From Hirundichthys speculiger (lineage: Eukaryota > Chordata > Actinopteri > Beloniformes > Exocoetidae): a DNA stretch of 64,000 nucleotides. This document shows, in pieces, positions 36,410 through 50,476 of this stretch. The DNA is taken from positions 1,475,501-1,539,500 of the forward strand of contig JAGFBZ010001970.1 in NCBI GenBank assembly GCA_018398805.1. The letters run 5' to 3'. A program made the translations under genes and the position numbers. Every line of letters starts with the position of its first letter. Position 1 is the first letter of the stretch. The notes under the pieces were generated by a model. That model saw only the letters and a program-made list of their open reading frames with translations, ran no database searches and had not been told where the DNA came from.

Positions 36410-39400
36410 GTCTCAACAGGATTTGATGTCATCTTCTCTGGGTATGCAAAGGGTTCATATACCCTCAGTAGTGGCTTCAGTAAGCTGCAGTTTTATAGTT
36501 TCTGGACTTGTGACGTTTTCAAGTGTTCACTGAGGTCATCAGATGCTAACGATTGAAATTCTGAATTTGCTTAGATCATGATTCCTACTGCTATGGTAAA
36601 TACATCCACTTTTACCTTCGTGTGTTTGCTGCAGTTCTTCTTCTTCAAGAAAAAAAATACAGATACCAAGTACTGTTCGAGACTGCACAACACTGCAGTG
36701 GTGTAAACACAGCCCCCAGGGGATGAACACTTTTCTGACACTGGCCAGGGAAATGTGGTGTATGCATCAATGCTGCCATGAGTCCTGCTGGGTGACAGCT
36801 GTGAAACTGATCCACTGGCTGTTTGCAACCTTTAATTGCAATTATACTAAAGTGAAAACAATCAATACATCCTCTGACTACCCCCCACCTCTCTGTCTTT
36901 CCAGTGTCCTAAGCAGCTCATTTTTCTATCCCTCCCTCAGTCAGCCCTCTATATTATGTCGGGCAAAAAGGTGCCATAAAAGTGCCGTGTTGATGTGGTT
37001 AATGGGGGCAGGAGCAAAACGGTGCGCCAGTAAGATGGAGCTGAAGAAAGATGATCTGCTGTAGATACGAGGGCCTCATTGATCCCGGGGAGTACTGATC
37101 ATTTATCCCGTCCTCCATTGACCGCTGCAGTTTTCCCCTCCAGCATCTTGGCTGTTCTCTCTCCCCTTTGCCTTGGTCTCAGTTGCTGCCATGCTTCCAG
37201 GTCCCAGCCTTGGGTTGGAGTGGTGATTGAGTCTAGTGGAGTGGAAAAGCAGGCGACCGCTCCAAACCTCCTCCACTGAATGGTGGAGAGAAAAGGAAAA
37301 CTGATTAAAAACTGACCCAGCATATGGCTCCATCCTTGTCACACTGTATGTTCCAGGAGTTGGGTTAATTTCACATTTCATCACCTTCAAGTGGTGATGC
37401 CAACACAAAAATAAATAAATCTCATTAATGATCCCAACTGAAGGAAAAAAAGGAAAAGTATCCCCCACAAAGAAAGAGATAAATGAAACTGTCACGAGGA
37501 GATGAGATGAATGAAATATTCAGAAGATGAAAAAATAGCATTGATATGAATGTGTGTGTCACACAGTCACATGAGGACATCTAATTAAAACAACCAACAG
37601 TGAGGGGAGCTTGTACAGCTGTTTCTGAAGCATGTTTTTAGTATGCTGCACATTAACTGCATACCTATCACTGGTTCTCAACATAATTATTCCCAGAGGG
37701 AAAGATGAGAAAATAGTATGAGCCAATGTGAAGCCTAATCCTCTCTTATGTATGACTGTGGTCAAAGCTAGGAGTGGAAGTTAGAGAGGAGAAAATGAAT
37801 CACTCCCATAATTTTGAATAGTTTAAGGTAAATCTCCTCATGGTCAATACCAAATGCATTCATGCATTTGCAGTCACATGCCGCTCATCAAATGCACTTG
37901 ATTAACTGATTACCTACATTAATGTAAAAACAGAGGTTTTAGCTATTTGCTAGTCTGGATGTTAATACAATGTCCATGAAGGAAAGACATCAGCAATGAT
38001 ATCAACAAAGGAATAGAATAGAACAAAATACCTTTATTATATAAACTGACCATCAGTCTGTGAAGAGTCTCCAAACCATTTAACATCATTCTACAGTGAG
38101 AGATGTAATTTACAAGCAGAAAACACTGCTGAAGATGGCCATAATTTACAGGAAACACATGATGGCAGAGCCTTAGTAGAGCTGTGTAACACAAAAGATT
38201 AACAGATCTCAATAAACTAAAACAATTTTATGAGGAATGATGTGTCAGACTGATAATGTTAATTTTAAAAAAATTAAAATTGGTCTGTTGCTGCTAATGT
38301 TAAGTTTAGGCCTAATGGGCTGAATTTTATCTTAGTTTTTGTTCATTAAATAATGACATGGTTTATTTGCTGGTGTCTTTACTTCAGTTTAAGACCTGGT
38401 AAATACCAGGTGAAATGTTTGTGTGGCGATTACAGGGATGAGGAAAGACATCTTGACAAATGCATAATATGGCAATAAATCATAATGCCTAAAACAGTCA
38501 TAATGCTGAGTGGTGTTTAATTTTTTTTGCGGCACTGGTGAAAACTAATAGGTCACTGAAACTGCATCGTTTGGATGAAGGATCCAACTATTTTTCATCT
38601 CCTGTTCTACTCAACATTTAGACCGTCACATTTTCATTTGATGTCACTAAAAATAAACACATTTTCATTGTTAAGAGTGGTCTGAGCTTTACTCGGTTCT
38701 TGTTTCTGTATTTTAATATGTCTTCCAGAGTCAAGAATAACACATGAGACTATATCATTGATGGAAGCCCATGTGGCCAGGGAGCTTCTCTGTCATCCAT
38801 AGAAAGGAGATATTAAGGTTACTACTACTTTGAGAGAATAATACCCATCCACCAGTATAATTCTCACATGGGACATGAAAATACTGTATTTCACATTTAA
38901 ATGAAAATGTATGTAAACTTTTTTCACTATACACCAAGTTTCCTGACACGATTGATTCCCAATTAAATGTCATTACTGGAAATGTAATTTTTAATCACTG
39001 CATGGATATAAACCCATTCCTTTCACATCACAATATTGACTAGGTGCCCACTTTCTTAAGCAGATATCTCAGAGATGCAGGGTTCAGGACAATTTAGCTT
39101 ATCTTTCCTCTTAAGCATTGCAGAATACTGCACAGCAGACCACCAATGAAATAAGAAAACCAAAGAGGCTGTGTTCGGGGTTATAGTGAGGTTGGAATGT
39201 AAATATTTTATGAGTTGTTAACAAAAAGAAGTCATTAGGATTAATTTCTCCTCATGGATAATTTAAATGTTCCTCTGCACTTCTCACAAGAGAGGACGTT
39301 TGTGTGTAAGGTGGAGCTCCTGTGCTGTCCCATAATCAGTCTTCAGCTGTGAACAATACTCAATCATTCAAATCCATGTATCCATAATGAGCTCAAATGT

Positions 39401-42400
39401 CACCAAATATGCAATCAGCAGCAATTCTGAGCAGCTTGTTTTGCTCATGAAAAAAGAAATAAAGCAGTAGGATGATGACGATTAGCTTTCCTTGTAAAAT
39501 AGAAGATGTAAAAGTTTTGAAGCGAGGTGCTGAAATAGGATCTGCAAGGAAGCCAAAATACTTGTAACACTACATAACCTTGAAGCATTTTAATGTTTTC
39601 TCCTGTTGCCTTGTTGTGATTAAATGTTTATTAAATGTAGATTTTAAGGTCTCTTCATTATCACCTTTCCAACTGTCCTGTAACGTTCATGTGTGATAGC
39701 GCTCCAGTCAGCGGTTGCACAAAACTTGTTGATGGTGAGTCTAAAACTTCTTTCAGGTGTGGAAAATCGGCCTTGCAGCAGAGACCTGATACTATATCGA
39801 ACTGGCAATGGAGATGAGTAACCCATGCTCAGACTAAATTAAACACAATGAGACAATGATGGTGGTGAGATTATATCTGTTTCTCGTTGACAAAAGGCCA
39901 TCTAACAAATTCATTTGGTCTGCACCAACTATACAGTATACTGTTATTAAAGTGGCTTGAGAAAATTATTATTTATGACCCCTATGACCCCGTGACTCTA
40001 TTGTACTCATTTTGATGTGAAAAGGAACACTTGAGGTAATCCCTTCATGAATGCATTGATGAAGGGTTTTAAACTTTTTAATCAACAGTCTGGATCAAAT
40101 TTAGTCTCAAAACATCAGCTGTAGCAGGAGCATAACAACATGTTACAACGCAGGTAGAAAACCTTTGCGCTACAAAGTCATGCATAGTATCTTTAGAAGG
40201 AGTAGGCATCTCAGCCAACTGCTTCATGAAGAGCCAGACTCGGTTCTGTCAAGGCTTCTCTAATGACGAATTCCCCCGCTGTCGATAAAACTGTCCTTGA
40301 CTGATAATGATCATTGCTTTCTAACGTAGTAGGCATCTGACTGGGCTGGAACCTGCAGAAACTCATTATCAGATCTAACGACCATCTGTCTATGAAGACC
40401 TTGTCTGTCATCCTCTGATGATGTCACCCACTGGAACAGTGTCAAAAGAAGAAATGGTTGCTTGGAAGCATGTTCAGGGTGTGAATACAGAAGAGACCCA
40501 GATCATTTAGATTAAGAGCCTCTTGCTCCTTCTGCGTTCTACCTGCCCAATGATATCTTCAGAGACCTGTCCATGGGGCCCCAGCATCTATTCTCATTCC
40601 CTAACAGCTACATTGCCTTGTCCAAAACAAAAGCAAATATTCATGGAGTCAGCTGTAAGGAGGATAGGACACGAGAGACGGGAGAGACTGTATAATCTTT
40701 TCCTGCGTGTAAACCCACACTCTCCACAAGTGTAATCCAAATGAAATGATAAGAGAAACTTGACCTCTCTCACGAACTGTTATGGACCTTTTGTTTCCCA
40801 TCGTGGTAACACGAACCACTTTGAAATTCAAATGCCCTCCTATATTCTTGCATACACTTTGATATAATCCCAAAGGCATGCTGACTGGGATTGAAAGTGT
40901 TTGCATTTCTAAAGTATACGCACTGATAAGAAAGTCATGACATAGGCCAAACCCTTGGCTCTGATCCATCCAGTATAAATACTGTTGCCATGTCTGTAAA
41001 TCTAGATATAACACACACAGTAAAAGCACTATAGCAAAGTCAGAACTCTGTATTTGTAGTTGCACAATTAAATGGTCTTTGGTAAAGAATATTTAAGTTA
41101 TAAATAGAAAATCCAGCTCTACATTTTTGGCCTATGACAGATAAGCTAAAACGAAAAATATTGCTCGCAGACAATCAACTGTAGCTATAGAACTCATTAA
41201 TATGCTAGCGGAGAGAAATAATTATGGCAACAGATGGATGGCAAACTGCAGACAGAAAACAAAGCAGAATTACAGAAAAGGAGGGCTAAACTAAGTTAAT
41301 TTTTATGTCATATTTCTCCCTTTCAAGTCACCTGAAGATCGGCTTCAGCTCCTCGTGACCATAAAAGGATAAATTAGGTGCACAAGCTGTTACATGTAGG
41401 TAGAAAACCTAGAATCTGACTTTGCTATCAAGACGTGCCTACACATTTCTCACACTTAGAGGAAAAATAACAGAAGTAATAGAGTACATGTTGAACTATA
41501 ACTCATCTCAGATGGTGTTTCATGACATTTGGTTTGTTGCAAAGGCAAGAAATTGCACTTCATGCTTGTTATTTCTGATATTAAAATCTGATACGAACGG
41601 CAAAACTAATCAGCTGCGCTGAAAATCAACCTCTTAAACGGCTACAGCTGCTTTTCATAGTTCATTTTACTGAAAAAAAAAATTGTTGGCCACATCAGTC
41701 ATAAATTATTTAGAATTTTATCCACTGTGATTTTTCCAATTATTAATAGTAATCTCAATGGATGTATAAGGTTCTAAAATGAATAAAGAAGATTAAAATG
41801 AAATACTTGAGGTGAACAATATTTCTGAGAATGTTTTTTAAAATACTCTGTTTATCTTGCAGAGGAGCAGAAGAACACTTATTATTATTATGTGACCTGG
41901 GGATGTTCAGATGAAGTTTTACTTTTAGAATAAATGCATTTACATTTATGCACAACATGATGCACAACTACATGCAGTGCATTATGAGTATCTGGATGGC
42001 ATACTCATGAGAACCAAGAAGTCAAGAAGAACACATTCTTCTCTCTGTCAGTGGACCCACGTCAGTGATGTAACAGAGTTGGAGAGATTGGTATTTTTTT
42101 TCTCAGCACTCATTACTGCGAAATCACATGATTCAGTATAATGTCAAATGCTTGGTAATATGTAAATACATCTGAAATTGCAGCACAAAGCACCACAACT
42201 GGTCAATGTTTAGGATCATCGCAGTTGACTAATTTCTCTATTTCCTGTGATCAATTTGAGACAACATGATCCACCAACAAAGCACCATGGAAACACACAG
42301 CTCAAAGGTAAGAAGCCTACAAACTGTAATTGTAAATGGAGCTGTTAATCATTTGGATTGATGATCAATCAGGGGGAAATGAACAGGATTTTAATTCCAC

Positions 42401-43230
42401 GACCTGGTGTATGTGATGTAGCTTTTCTGTTGCAGCTGCAAAATCAATCATTCTTGTGGTGGTTTTCAAAAACGGTCACTCTTGCGTGGTTGTCTCTCAA
42501 TCTTCATGCTGCCGATAGAGGAAATGCTCTAACTCTGCAGAGTGCTGGGATTTTAAGAACTGATCAGTCACTCAAAAGGTTTCTGAGGTCATTATTTACG
42601 TCAGCACATCAAAGCTATCGACAGCAGAAAGAACTTATAACAGCGTGGAGACTTGTTTTTATGACTTATCTATATGTAAGGCGCTAAGTGTTACCAGAGT
42701 ACTCTCCTGCTCTTCTCATCAACCGTTTAATGTATTTCTGAAAGCAAATCTCCACAGCTCACATTCAAAACCCAGTAGCTATTTCTGCTATCTATGATGC
42801 ACTTGTAGTTGAATTCACAGATATTATGGTGTTTCACATACAAAGAGAAATAGCATTATCAGAATTTTTCCAACTAAACATATCTTAAAAACCACAAACT
42901 CTTGGTTTGACAAAAAGCAATGTTTTAGAAACACTTTACTTTACTAATTGAAATGCATAAAAGACAACAAAAAAATCCTTTTCTGTAGAATAGCTTGTTT
43001 CAGATTTCCAAATTGTGTCATCTTCATTAGTATATGTTCCATCTTAGAAAGAAAGAAAATGTTATAGTTGATTGCATAATACTCAAAATAACTAAAATGG
43101 ATCCTATAAAGCACAAAGAAAACCAGCATGGGGACTTATTTTTTGTATATTACCTATTACTTTACTGGAAATTTGAAACTAAATCTAACCTTTCCTTTCA
43201 GCTTCTGAGTTTTCAAAATATCCTTTACAG
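36410..43230. other. 6.8-kb gene-free stretch
   Basis: Many short ORFs (up to about 138 codons on the minus strand at 40649-41065) but none with recognisable domains, conserved motifs or paired splice sites. No repeat ends were identified. Distal regulatory sequence for the flanking genes is possible. Confidence 0.35.
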
Positions 43231-43234
43231 ATAG

Positions 43235-43420
43235 AGGTCCATTTTTTTTGGCACTAGTGGCCTTTATTGACAGTGAAGTAGGGCAGGAAGGGAGCGGGGA
43301 GGACATGCAGCAGAGGGTCACACAGGCTGGGAGTTGAACCTGCGACCGCTGCAGAGGAGTTGGAGCCTCTGTGCATGGACCACCTGCCCTTAACCACTGC
43401 TCCACTGGGCAGCCCCAGCC
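43235..43420. repeat. Interspersed repeat, class uncertain
   Basis: A tttattgacagtgaagtagg opening followed by gaggacatgcagcagagggt and gttgaacctgcgaccgctgc and a ccactgctccactgggcagcccc-like end, a pattern I know as a common fish interspersed repeat. No ORF and no target duplication seen. Confidence 0.45.
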
Positions 43421-43466
43421 TCATTTTTGTTTTTTAATGAGTGAAGATACATTCACAAACAGCTCT

Positions 43467-44106
43467 GGGGCCTGTTTTAGAAAGGAGGTTCAACAAACTC
43501 CAAGTCAAAAAACTAACTCTGAGTCAACAAACTCTGAGATAAGAAACTCTTTCACAGCCCTGCCTTCACTTTCCACTAGCCCAGCATCTTTGTTGCTATT
43601 AGGAAAACTGATATTTGCAAATAAATAATAGCTAATAAAATAAAAAAAACAAAGGTATTTAATGTCACAAATGGACATAAGATGAGTAATATTTGTGATG
43701 CACACAGGGATAAGATCACACAGCTATAAATTATGTAACGCCAGAAAAAAGGTAGACTTAAAAAATAAATGGAGGTACCCCAAATACAAGTGCCGGGTGG
43801 CTTGATTTCAGTGTTTCAGATCTTCAATGTACTTCCCCAACACAAATGTGGCATGTCATCATTCAGAGGCCTCTAAATTGTGTGCTTTATGATTGTCAAA
43901 TGAAAGTGAACCAGTTTCAGCTTCGTGAAGGGGCTGAGAAACAAAGAAACAAAGGTTTGTTGAAGTAAACCTGCTTCCGACCAGGTTTAGTTCATGGTAT
44001 CTGTTACCACAGTAACAAACAGCATAAGTTACCTTAGTTTCTGAATCTGGCTCAACTGAAACCTCTTGCTCGGTGTTAAGTAATCTCGCTTTCTGAAACA
44101 GTTCCC
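43467..44106. mobile_element. Non-autonomous DNA transposon, about 640 bp
   Basis: The left end cctgttttagaaagg is mirrored by ctttctgaaacag at the right end. Inside are a ggttcaacaaactc block on the left and gaatctggctcaactgaaacc on the right, typical of an abundant fish miniature element. Class (Harbinger- or hAT-like) and target duplication could not be settled. Confidence 0.55.
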
Positions 44107-44680
44107 TGGACTGTTGAAAGGTTTACCAGAGCAAAAGGTCTATCCAGTAAAAAAAAGTCCTGCTTTAAAACAAAAAGATCAGTAGAGATTTATACTACAA
44201 TATTTTGCACAATAATAGAAACAGACAGACGCGTCTTTCAAGTAAACAGCTCCATTTCCACTGGTACAAAACGTACCAAGTCAATCATATATATCAGGTT
44301 GGAGACTGGCTTATACAATGACTCAAAGATATTATACTTACTATAGCCAACATAGTGGCAGAATTGCTTAAAACATCTTGGGTGAACAAGTTTTTAATGT
44401 AAAACCGACAGCAGTCATTCAATGTCTCGAAATCACTGCGTGCCATTTTGGATGTCTTTCATTGATACTTTGATTGCTGCTCTGCCTGTGTCACATATTT
44501 AATTTCTCCGATTGATTGGACACCTGTCCAGTTTCATCCAGAAGTAGTTTCTTCTGTGTTTCTTGGCCCTGCCCCCTGAAAATCAAAGTCAAATCCAGAT
44601 GAACCAGACCAATTCTTTGTATTAAAGAGGAATATAATTAGGGTGGCTGGCCAGGCTACATCGCCAGCATCACTATAGCG

Positions 44681-45041
44681 CAGTGATTTCCAAAGTGTGG
44701 GCCGCAGCCCCTGGTGGGCAGTGACAGGTCATTAAAATTAAACATATATGTTTTAAATCCTCAATCTTTTTTAAATATGTTTTTAATTACTGTAAAATAT
44801 TAACAACATGGTTTAAAAACATTAAGAAGTAACAAAACAAACCACTTGAGCGTTATTCTACCATCATCTTAACTTAATATGACAAGTGTCACCTTATTTG
44901 TTGATCCTTTACATTAATGTCAGAACATAGCTTCTAGTCCTGTATGTAGATCACAGTTGTGATTTAAGGTTTCGGTGGGCCACTGAGATTTTTTCGCATT
45001 TCAAATTGGGCCTTGGTATTTCTGAAGTTTGGGGATGGCTG
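44681..45041 (+). mobile_element. hAT miniature element, forward copy (361 bp)
   Basis: Starts CAGTGATTTCCAAAGTGTGG and ends with the mirrored ccccaaactt-type tip (…GGGGATGGCTG). A perfect 8-bp target duplication, ctatagcg, lies at 44673-44680 and 45042-45049. The same element is inverted at 62940-63315. Confidence 0.9.
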
Positions 45042-45049
45042 CTATAGCG

Positions 45050-46180
45050 CAATTATACAAACATTATAAAAGCTTAATTCCAAAATTTACCTTAGAAATG
45101 CAAAGTACAGTGAAATGTCACACATTACCACACATTACTGCCACATAATGTCTAACCAGAACTCACTGCACCTCACTGGAACAGAGCACGGCTCACCTTT
45201 CCAGCAGCCGTGATCAATATAAAACTCAGGCTTTATAGGTGCTGCCACAATGGCACAGTCGATACCATGGCAAATAGCAATTATGGAAGCATTATGAACA
45301 ATTTCATGGGTGAACTCTCCTTGCCTCCTGGCAATATGGTTTCTACGACAGATTTGGCACTGGCCGTCTTGCGGCACATCTGTCTTGTTGCCTGTGTTTG
45401 GCTCATTCGCTCACTCTGGCATATCTGGATGTTCCATTCAGCCAACTAGAAAAATTGGTCTGAGCAGAAAACAGATTTGCTTAGGGATTTGTATGAGCTT
45501 GTGTGCAGCCGAATGCAGATGCAAGTAAGGCATGTATACCATGAGTCGTGCATGCATATATAAAGAAGTGGATCATCTCTGAGTGACCAGTCATTCGTCC
45601 TGTCTACTACTGGTTCAGTCCATTCACAAACTGCACTGGCTGACATGAGATAAATAAATTACTCCTCTTTCATTTTGTTGCTTTAGAAACACAACAATAA
45701 CTTATCCTCATGTCTTTAATAATTATATTTTAGATTTTAGAGTTAGAGAGGATAGTGCATATTTCTGAAAAACAACTTTATTGCATGGAAACTTAAAACT
45801 ACCGCTCTCAAAAGCCATTTTCTGAGTGCTGCAGAAGAAGCTCTAAATATGAAAGAGTACAATAAAATGAATAGTTAGGTCAAGCATAAACAATGGAATA
45901 CATCTGTAATCTTTATGGCATTATAAACACATTCATCGTAAGCTTGTTAGCTATTTACTGGCACTTATAGGAAATTTATGAGCAGTTTGAAGCCCATTTA
46001 CTAATCTTTAATAAAAGCACAGAGTTTCTTAGAATCATTTAAAAGCTTTAAAAACACTGAATATAACCAAATCCCTTCTGTCAGTGAGTAGGGAATGAAC
46101 GCACCTACTTATGTCACTGACGTAAGTAGGGACGTAGCATCACTGTTTCAGATAGATTCACAGCTGATAAATTGATAATA
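45050..46180. other. Intergenic, no firm gene
   Basis: A minus-strand 80-codon ORF at 45135-45377 has a faint HARBI1-like stretch, too weak to call. At 46103-46131 there is a short inverted repeat (cctactta…taagtagg) around gtcactgac. Confidence 0.3.
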
Positions 46181-46545
46181 CTCATCCCACCCATGCATTA
46201 TCTGCACCTGTTTTTTCCTGCTCAGGATCACTGAAGTTTGTTGGAACCTTTTCTTCAGGCAAAAGGCAGGAGTACACTGTTGACAGGATCACCAGTCCAT
46301 CGCAGGGCAATATATAGACAGGCAACAACACATGCCACACTCTCTCCTACGGGCAGTTTCAAATCAATAAACAGCCTAACCTAACATGCATGCTTTTGGA
46401 CTGTTGGAGCATCCAGAGAAAACTCAAACAAGCATGAGGAGGACATGCAGACCTCACACAGATGGCCTCAGTTGAGATTCAAACACGAAACCTTCTAGCT
46501 GTGAGGCAGCAGAGCTAACCACTAAGCCACCCTGCCCATCCCAAG
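46180..46545. repeat. Common fish interspersed repeat (LINE 3'-tail type)
   Basis: Contains the ordered blocks accagtccatcgcagggc, catccagagaaaactcaaac, aggaggacatgcagacct and ctgtgaggcagcagagctaa, which I recognise as a ubiquitous teleost repeat. The exact family was not determined. Confidence 0.55.
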
Positions 46546-46771
46546 CGGACAATAAATAATTTATTCACTTCAGTAAGGCACTGCTCTCCTTTAATCCGGC
46601 ATATGCAGAATAACATCTACTTGTTAATAAGTAAATAGTTTAACTGATAATAATTGAATAATGAATAATTCATCATTCTCCATAAAGCAACAAAAACATT
46701 ATTGTGAGATTAAAAATAACACTACAAGTAAGTCAGGGTTTGTCATGTCATTAAATGATTGACAGGACAAA

Positions 46772-46797
46772 ACACACACACACACACACACACACAA
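46772..46797. repeat. (CA)n microsatellite
   Basis: About 13 uninterrupted CA units. Confidence 0.95.
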
Positions 46798-46799
46798 AG

Positions 46800-48500
46800 A
46801 TTCCCAAACATTTTAACATGTGTTTATGATACTTCTGAAGTAAATTTGAATAAACAACCATTTTGTTTGCTGGCTGTGTGTAGGTGTGCATATAGCAGCA
46901 GCACAAATTACACATGGCAACCAAGGGGATCTTCCTGATCTACACCCAAACTACTGCGAGCAAGGCTCTCCAGCCATCTTTGGGTGTTTTGCTGTTTCGG
47001 CTGTTGTCAGACAGCAGAGAAAGTTAGTTGAGGTGCCAGGAGTTCAACCACCCACACCTTTGGCTGCTTGTTTTAAGGAAATTAGAAGTATAAACATCCT
47101 TCTTTCCATGTGCTTCTCTGCACATGAATAAATACATAGTTATTCGTGTATAACCTTGTGGGTTTTGACACCAGACCACCTTAAACGTTTAACACTAGGC
47201 TACCACACACTAAAACTGGTCATTTCAAAGTTGTGTTAGTAATATTAGCCTGCCTAATATTTACCTGCTGTGTTGAATTTGAGTTTGAACTCTGCGCTTT
47301 AACTGGACTCCATAAGCATGTCAGACTCCACCACAATAGGTGGCAGCGGGTCTGCTCTGAGATTATTTGTATTGGACTTTTCTGGTTAATAAATCTAATC
47401 TACATTTACAGCTCTCTACATTTCATACAACCTAAAAGCTTTAGTTTTCCTTCTTTCCTTGTATCAGCTTCTTCTGTTACTTCTGAGTCAAGGTCCAGGG
47501 CAGGAACAAACGGCTACATTGCTGAAATAAGAGACTGCTGTGACTGCTTTTGGGTTGGCCCGGAAAAGTTTGGAGGCAAAGCAAAGCAGCCTGAAGCAGC
47601 TGCTGGCCTGGGTTAACCAGCGAACACCAGCTGGACTGTCTCTAGATCATCGGCTTCTCCCTCTTGCCGCATCTGGGTCCTCCGATTTAGTCTCAGATCA
47701 TTTCAGGGCCTTAACAGGGATTAACTGGACCACTAGCTAACAACATCCAAAATGAGAGCTGCCAGAGTTTAAATGAGAAGTAGTGGAGGTCTGCTGGGAC
47801 TCAGTCCTGAGCCAAGGGACATATGCCAGGTTTCCCACAAACAACTGCATCCCACAAACAACTGCAACCCTTGAGGTCCCATTGGAGGTCCTTGTCTTCA
47901 TCTCTGGCAGCACTCATTTAAGATGTCATAGAGACATTTGAAATGCAGACGTTTGGACAGATTTAATCAGAATGAATATAAAGATATATTAATTAGCATC
48001 ATAAATTAGTATAAGCTAAGCCAAGCCTAGCTAAAATAGCTAAATTGCACTATTTCAGCCAGTGTTCCAGGCGAGCTCCTTCCATCCATTTTGTAACGTG
48101 GTGCCATGCAATATCAAAAAAAAAAAAAGCCTTTAAAGGAACTCTTTATTCAACATGTACAGGTGACTTGTTCAATCCCTCATATTACACAGTCTGCAGA
48201 GCACAGGCCAGTTTCAGTCAAGTTAAAATGTTGGGTTAACTCAACTTCCATCCACATTATTAATTGGTCTGACTATGAGAAGGTTCAGCTTAGTTTGATT
48301 TCACTTGGACTGAGATGAAAACTATGTTTTCAGACTAATACAGTAATTTGAATATTTGATTTTTTTTTCTTTTTGCTTTAGGTGTACAAAAAGACACAGT
48401 TATAGTGCACTGTTTTATGAGGATCTGTATAACTATTATGTTTTTGTGCACGTGCCCTTTGGGTTCCTTTGATTTGCCTTTTGGGGCCCCTAATAAATTA
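46800..48500. other. Gene-free stretch upstream of the ASIC gene
   Basis: Short ORFs only (127 codons at 47233-47616 is the longest), without recognisable motifs. Confidence 0.35.
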
Positions 48501-48699
48501 CAGTTCTGATGTATGAATTACTTTCCAAAATATACTCTTTTTTTTATTTTAGTGCAGCCTAAATATGATTTCCCCCCTTACACAATGAAAATAGAAACAT
48601 CTGGCAGAATTTGGGAGTCTGAAATCATGTGCACACGGACTGTGGTGGAGCAATGTCTACTTTTGGACTCATGCTTTATGGTGTTGGTCCAGTGCAGCA

Positions 48700-49794
48700 G
48701 CTCGCTTCTTGCATGGGTTAGTCACTCCTTGTGTGCCGCCGACGTTGGACTCCGTCAGTCGGTGGAAAACACGCCGTCCTATCCCTGCGCTCTCCTGTTT
48801 GGAGCGACTGTATTGATCCGAGCGAACCGCCACCACAACTGGGGCGCTTTCCCCTGAATCCACAGCGCTGATCCTTCCAGGTGGAATCATCCTATTTTGC
48901 ACATAAGCATATTATTTTAAAAACAGAGAGAGACAGAGAGAGAGGGGAAAACTCAAGGATATATGAGAAATCTAAATTCAAGCGGAGTAATTGTTGTGAA
49001 GACAGTTCTGGAGGGAGCGGATGGATGCGAGCAACCGAGCAGAGGCGCACCGACTCAGCTTTCACGGAGACCCCGCTCCTCTGTGATGCAGATGTGGGAA
49101 AATCCAGCAAGGCAAGCCTGCGACTGCTTTTAAACCGTAAACAGGCGAGAAACCCAGCGGGTACTTGCCATTCTGCACGTGTCTGGGTCGTGTATGAAGG
49201 TGCCATGTAGCCAGGCTGCTCTGCCTCATCCAGAGAGGATCCACCGCGGCTCTGATTTCCCAACTCCCCCGCCTGTTCCGCCGAGGTTTGTGTTCTCCCC
49301 TTTCATCCGTGCTGCTTATTTGTCAGTCCCGTTCCCCGTCGCTGCTCTTGTGTAGAGTGTGAACCCGGATATCAACTCGGTAACATCAGAGAAGTGTGCA
49401 GGAGCGGACAGCGCTGGCATCTGTCCATGTGCGTTCGCACTATTTTTTTGGTTTGTTTGTTTTGTTTTTTTTTAAAAATTGTTATTATTGTGCAGCATTC
49501 AACCCATGTTTCCCAACATCTGCACTTTCTCCAAGTGTTTCTGTGCACGGACTGAACATTTGAAGCACAGTTTGAGTTAAAAAAAAAAATGTTCTGTTGC
49601 ACGAGCGATTTTGCCGGCTGTCAGTGACGCAACATCTCACTCAGGCTGCATGAGAAATACATGCGTGGAAGGGCGTGAACTTGCTGCCGCTGACCTCCTC
49701 CTCATAAATAAAACATTTACTTTTCTATAAAGCCAGTTTTCGCCTTTTTGCAACCCCGCAGGCTTCATTTATTCAAACTCATCCCGTGGACATA
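48700..49794 (+). promoter_or_regulatory. CpG-rich 5' region of the ASIC gene
   Basis: From about 48730 the sequence becomes visibly richer in G+C and CpG than the surrounding AT-rich DNA and stays so into the coding exon. No TATA box stands out. This fits a CpG-type promoter and long 5' UTR for the channel gene; the transcription start is not determined. Confidence 0.5.
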
Positions 49795-50156
49795 ATGGAT
49801 CTGAAGGCGGACTCGGACGACATGGACTACAAGCGGCCGGCTCCCATTGAAGTTTTCGCCACCAGGTCCACGCTCCATGGCATCTCCCACATGTTCACCT
49901 ATGAGCGAATGTACATCAAGCGCACCTTGTGGATTCTGTTTTTCATGGCCTCGCTCGGCGTGCTGGTGATGGTGTGCGTGGACCGGGTGCAGTTTTACTT
50001 TGAGTACCCCCACGTCACCAAGCTGGACGAGGTGGCCGCGTCGATGATCGTGTTCCCCGCGATCACCTTCTGCAACCTCAACTCCTTCCGCTTCACGCGG
50101 GTGACCCGCAACGACCTGTACCACGCCGGGGAGCTCCTCGCCTTGCTCAACAGCAG
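49795..50156 (+). CDS. asic1: Acid-sensing ion channel 1-like, first coding exon (partial gene)
   Basis: Proton-gated sodium channel subunit of the ENaC/degenerin family, plasma membrane of neurons. ATG 49795 opens [15 protein letters not shown], as in ASIC1/ASIC2 proteins. Residues 1-120 plus two bases are encoded; donor GTGTGT follows at 50157. Seen: the family His-Gly gating motif in [10 protein letters not shown] (His28-Gly29), first membrane segment about 44-65, post-TM1 palm start [13 protein letters not shown] with His73 and Asp78 (positions tied to proton sensing in ASIC1), [14 protein letters not shown] (87-100) and [15 protein letters not shown] to the splice site, which is where exon 1 of ASIC1 is expected to end. 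The remaining exons were not found before 64000, so intron 1 is at least 13.8 kb. ASIC1 is preferred over ASIC2 by sequence and by the nearby CELA1; which fish paralog is unresolved. Confidence 0.93.
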
Positions 50157-50476
50157 GTGTGTATGTGTCTGTCTGCCGCCGGTGTCCGGTCGGGAGCTCA
50201 CTCACACCTTTAACTATGCATTTTACGCATGGCCCGCACATTTAAACAAGAACCCCCCGACCTAATTTGAAGCCTGTGGCGATAAGGTTCTGGTGCCCAG
50301 GTGAATCCACCTGTGTGGGTTTTAATGTCTGTACATTCAGGGTTTGATTGTGTCTCCTGAGCAACCTGTGGTGTGAGATAAAAGTTTCAAGGTTGAGCAC
50401 TTTGGATGAAAATGAACCTACACTATGGCCATGCAGTTTATAACATTACTGTTATGTGAAATTGAACAATTATAAT

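Noticed and set aside
40649..41065. 138-codon minus-strand ORF in the gene-free region
   Set aside because: No recognisable motif, no splice context, AT-rich random-looking composition.
42358..42687. 109-codon plus-strand ORF
   Set aside because: No similarity recognised and no start context or neighbouring exons.
45135..45377. Minus-strand ORF with faint HARBI1-like HGIDCAIVAAP stretch
   Set aside because: Only a few residues agree and the flanking transposase motifs are absent; likely chance or too decayed to call.
47233..47616. 127-codon plus-strand ORF before the ASIC gene
   Set aside because: No domain or signal recognised; probably a chance ORF.
49765..50241. 158-codon minus-strand ORF
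   Set aside because: Antisense of the ASIC exon, a product of its G+C-rich codons.
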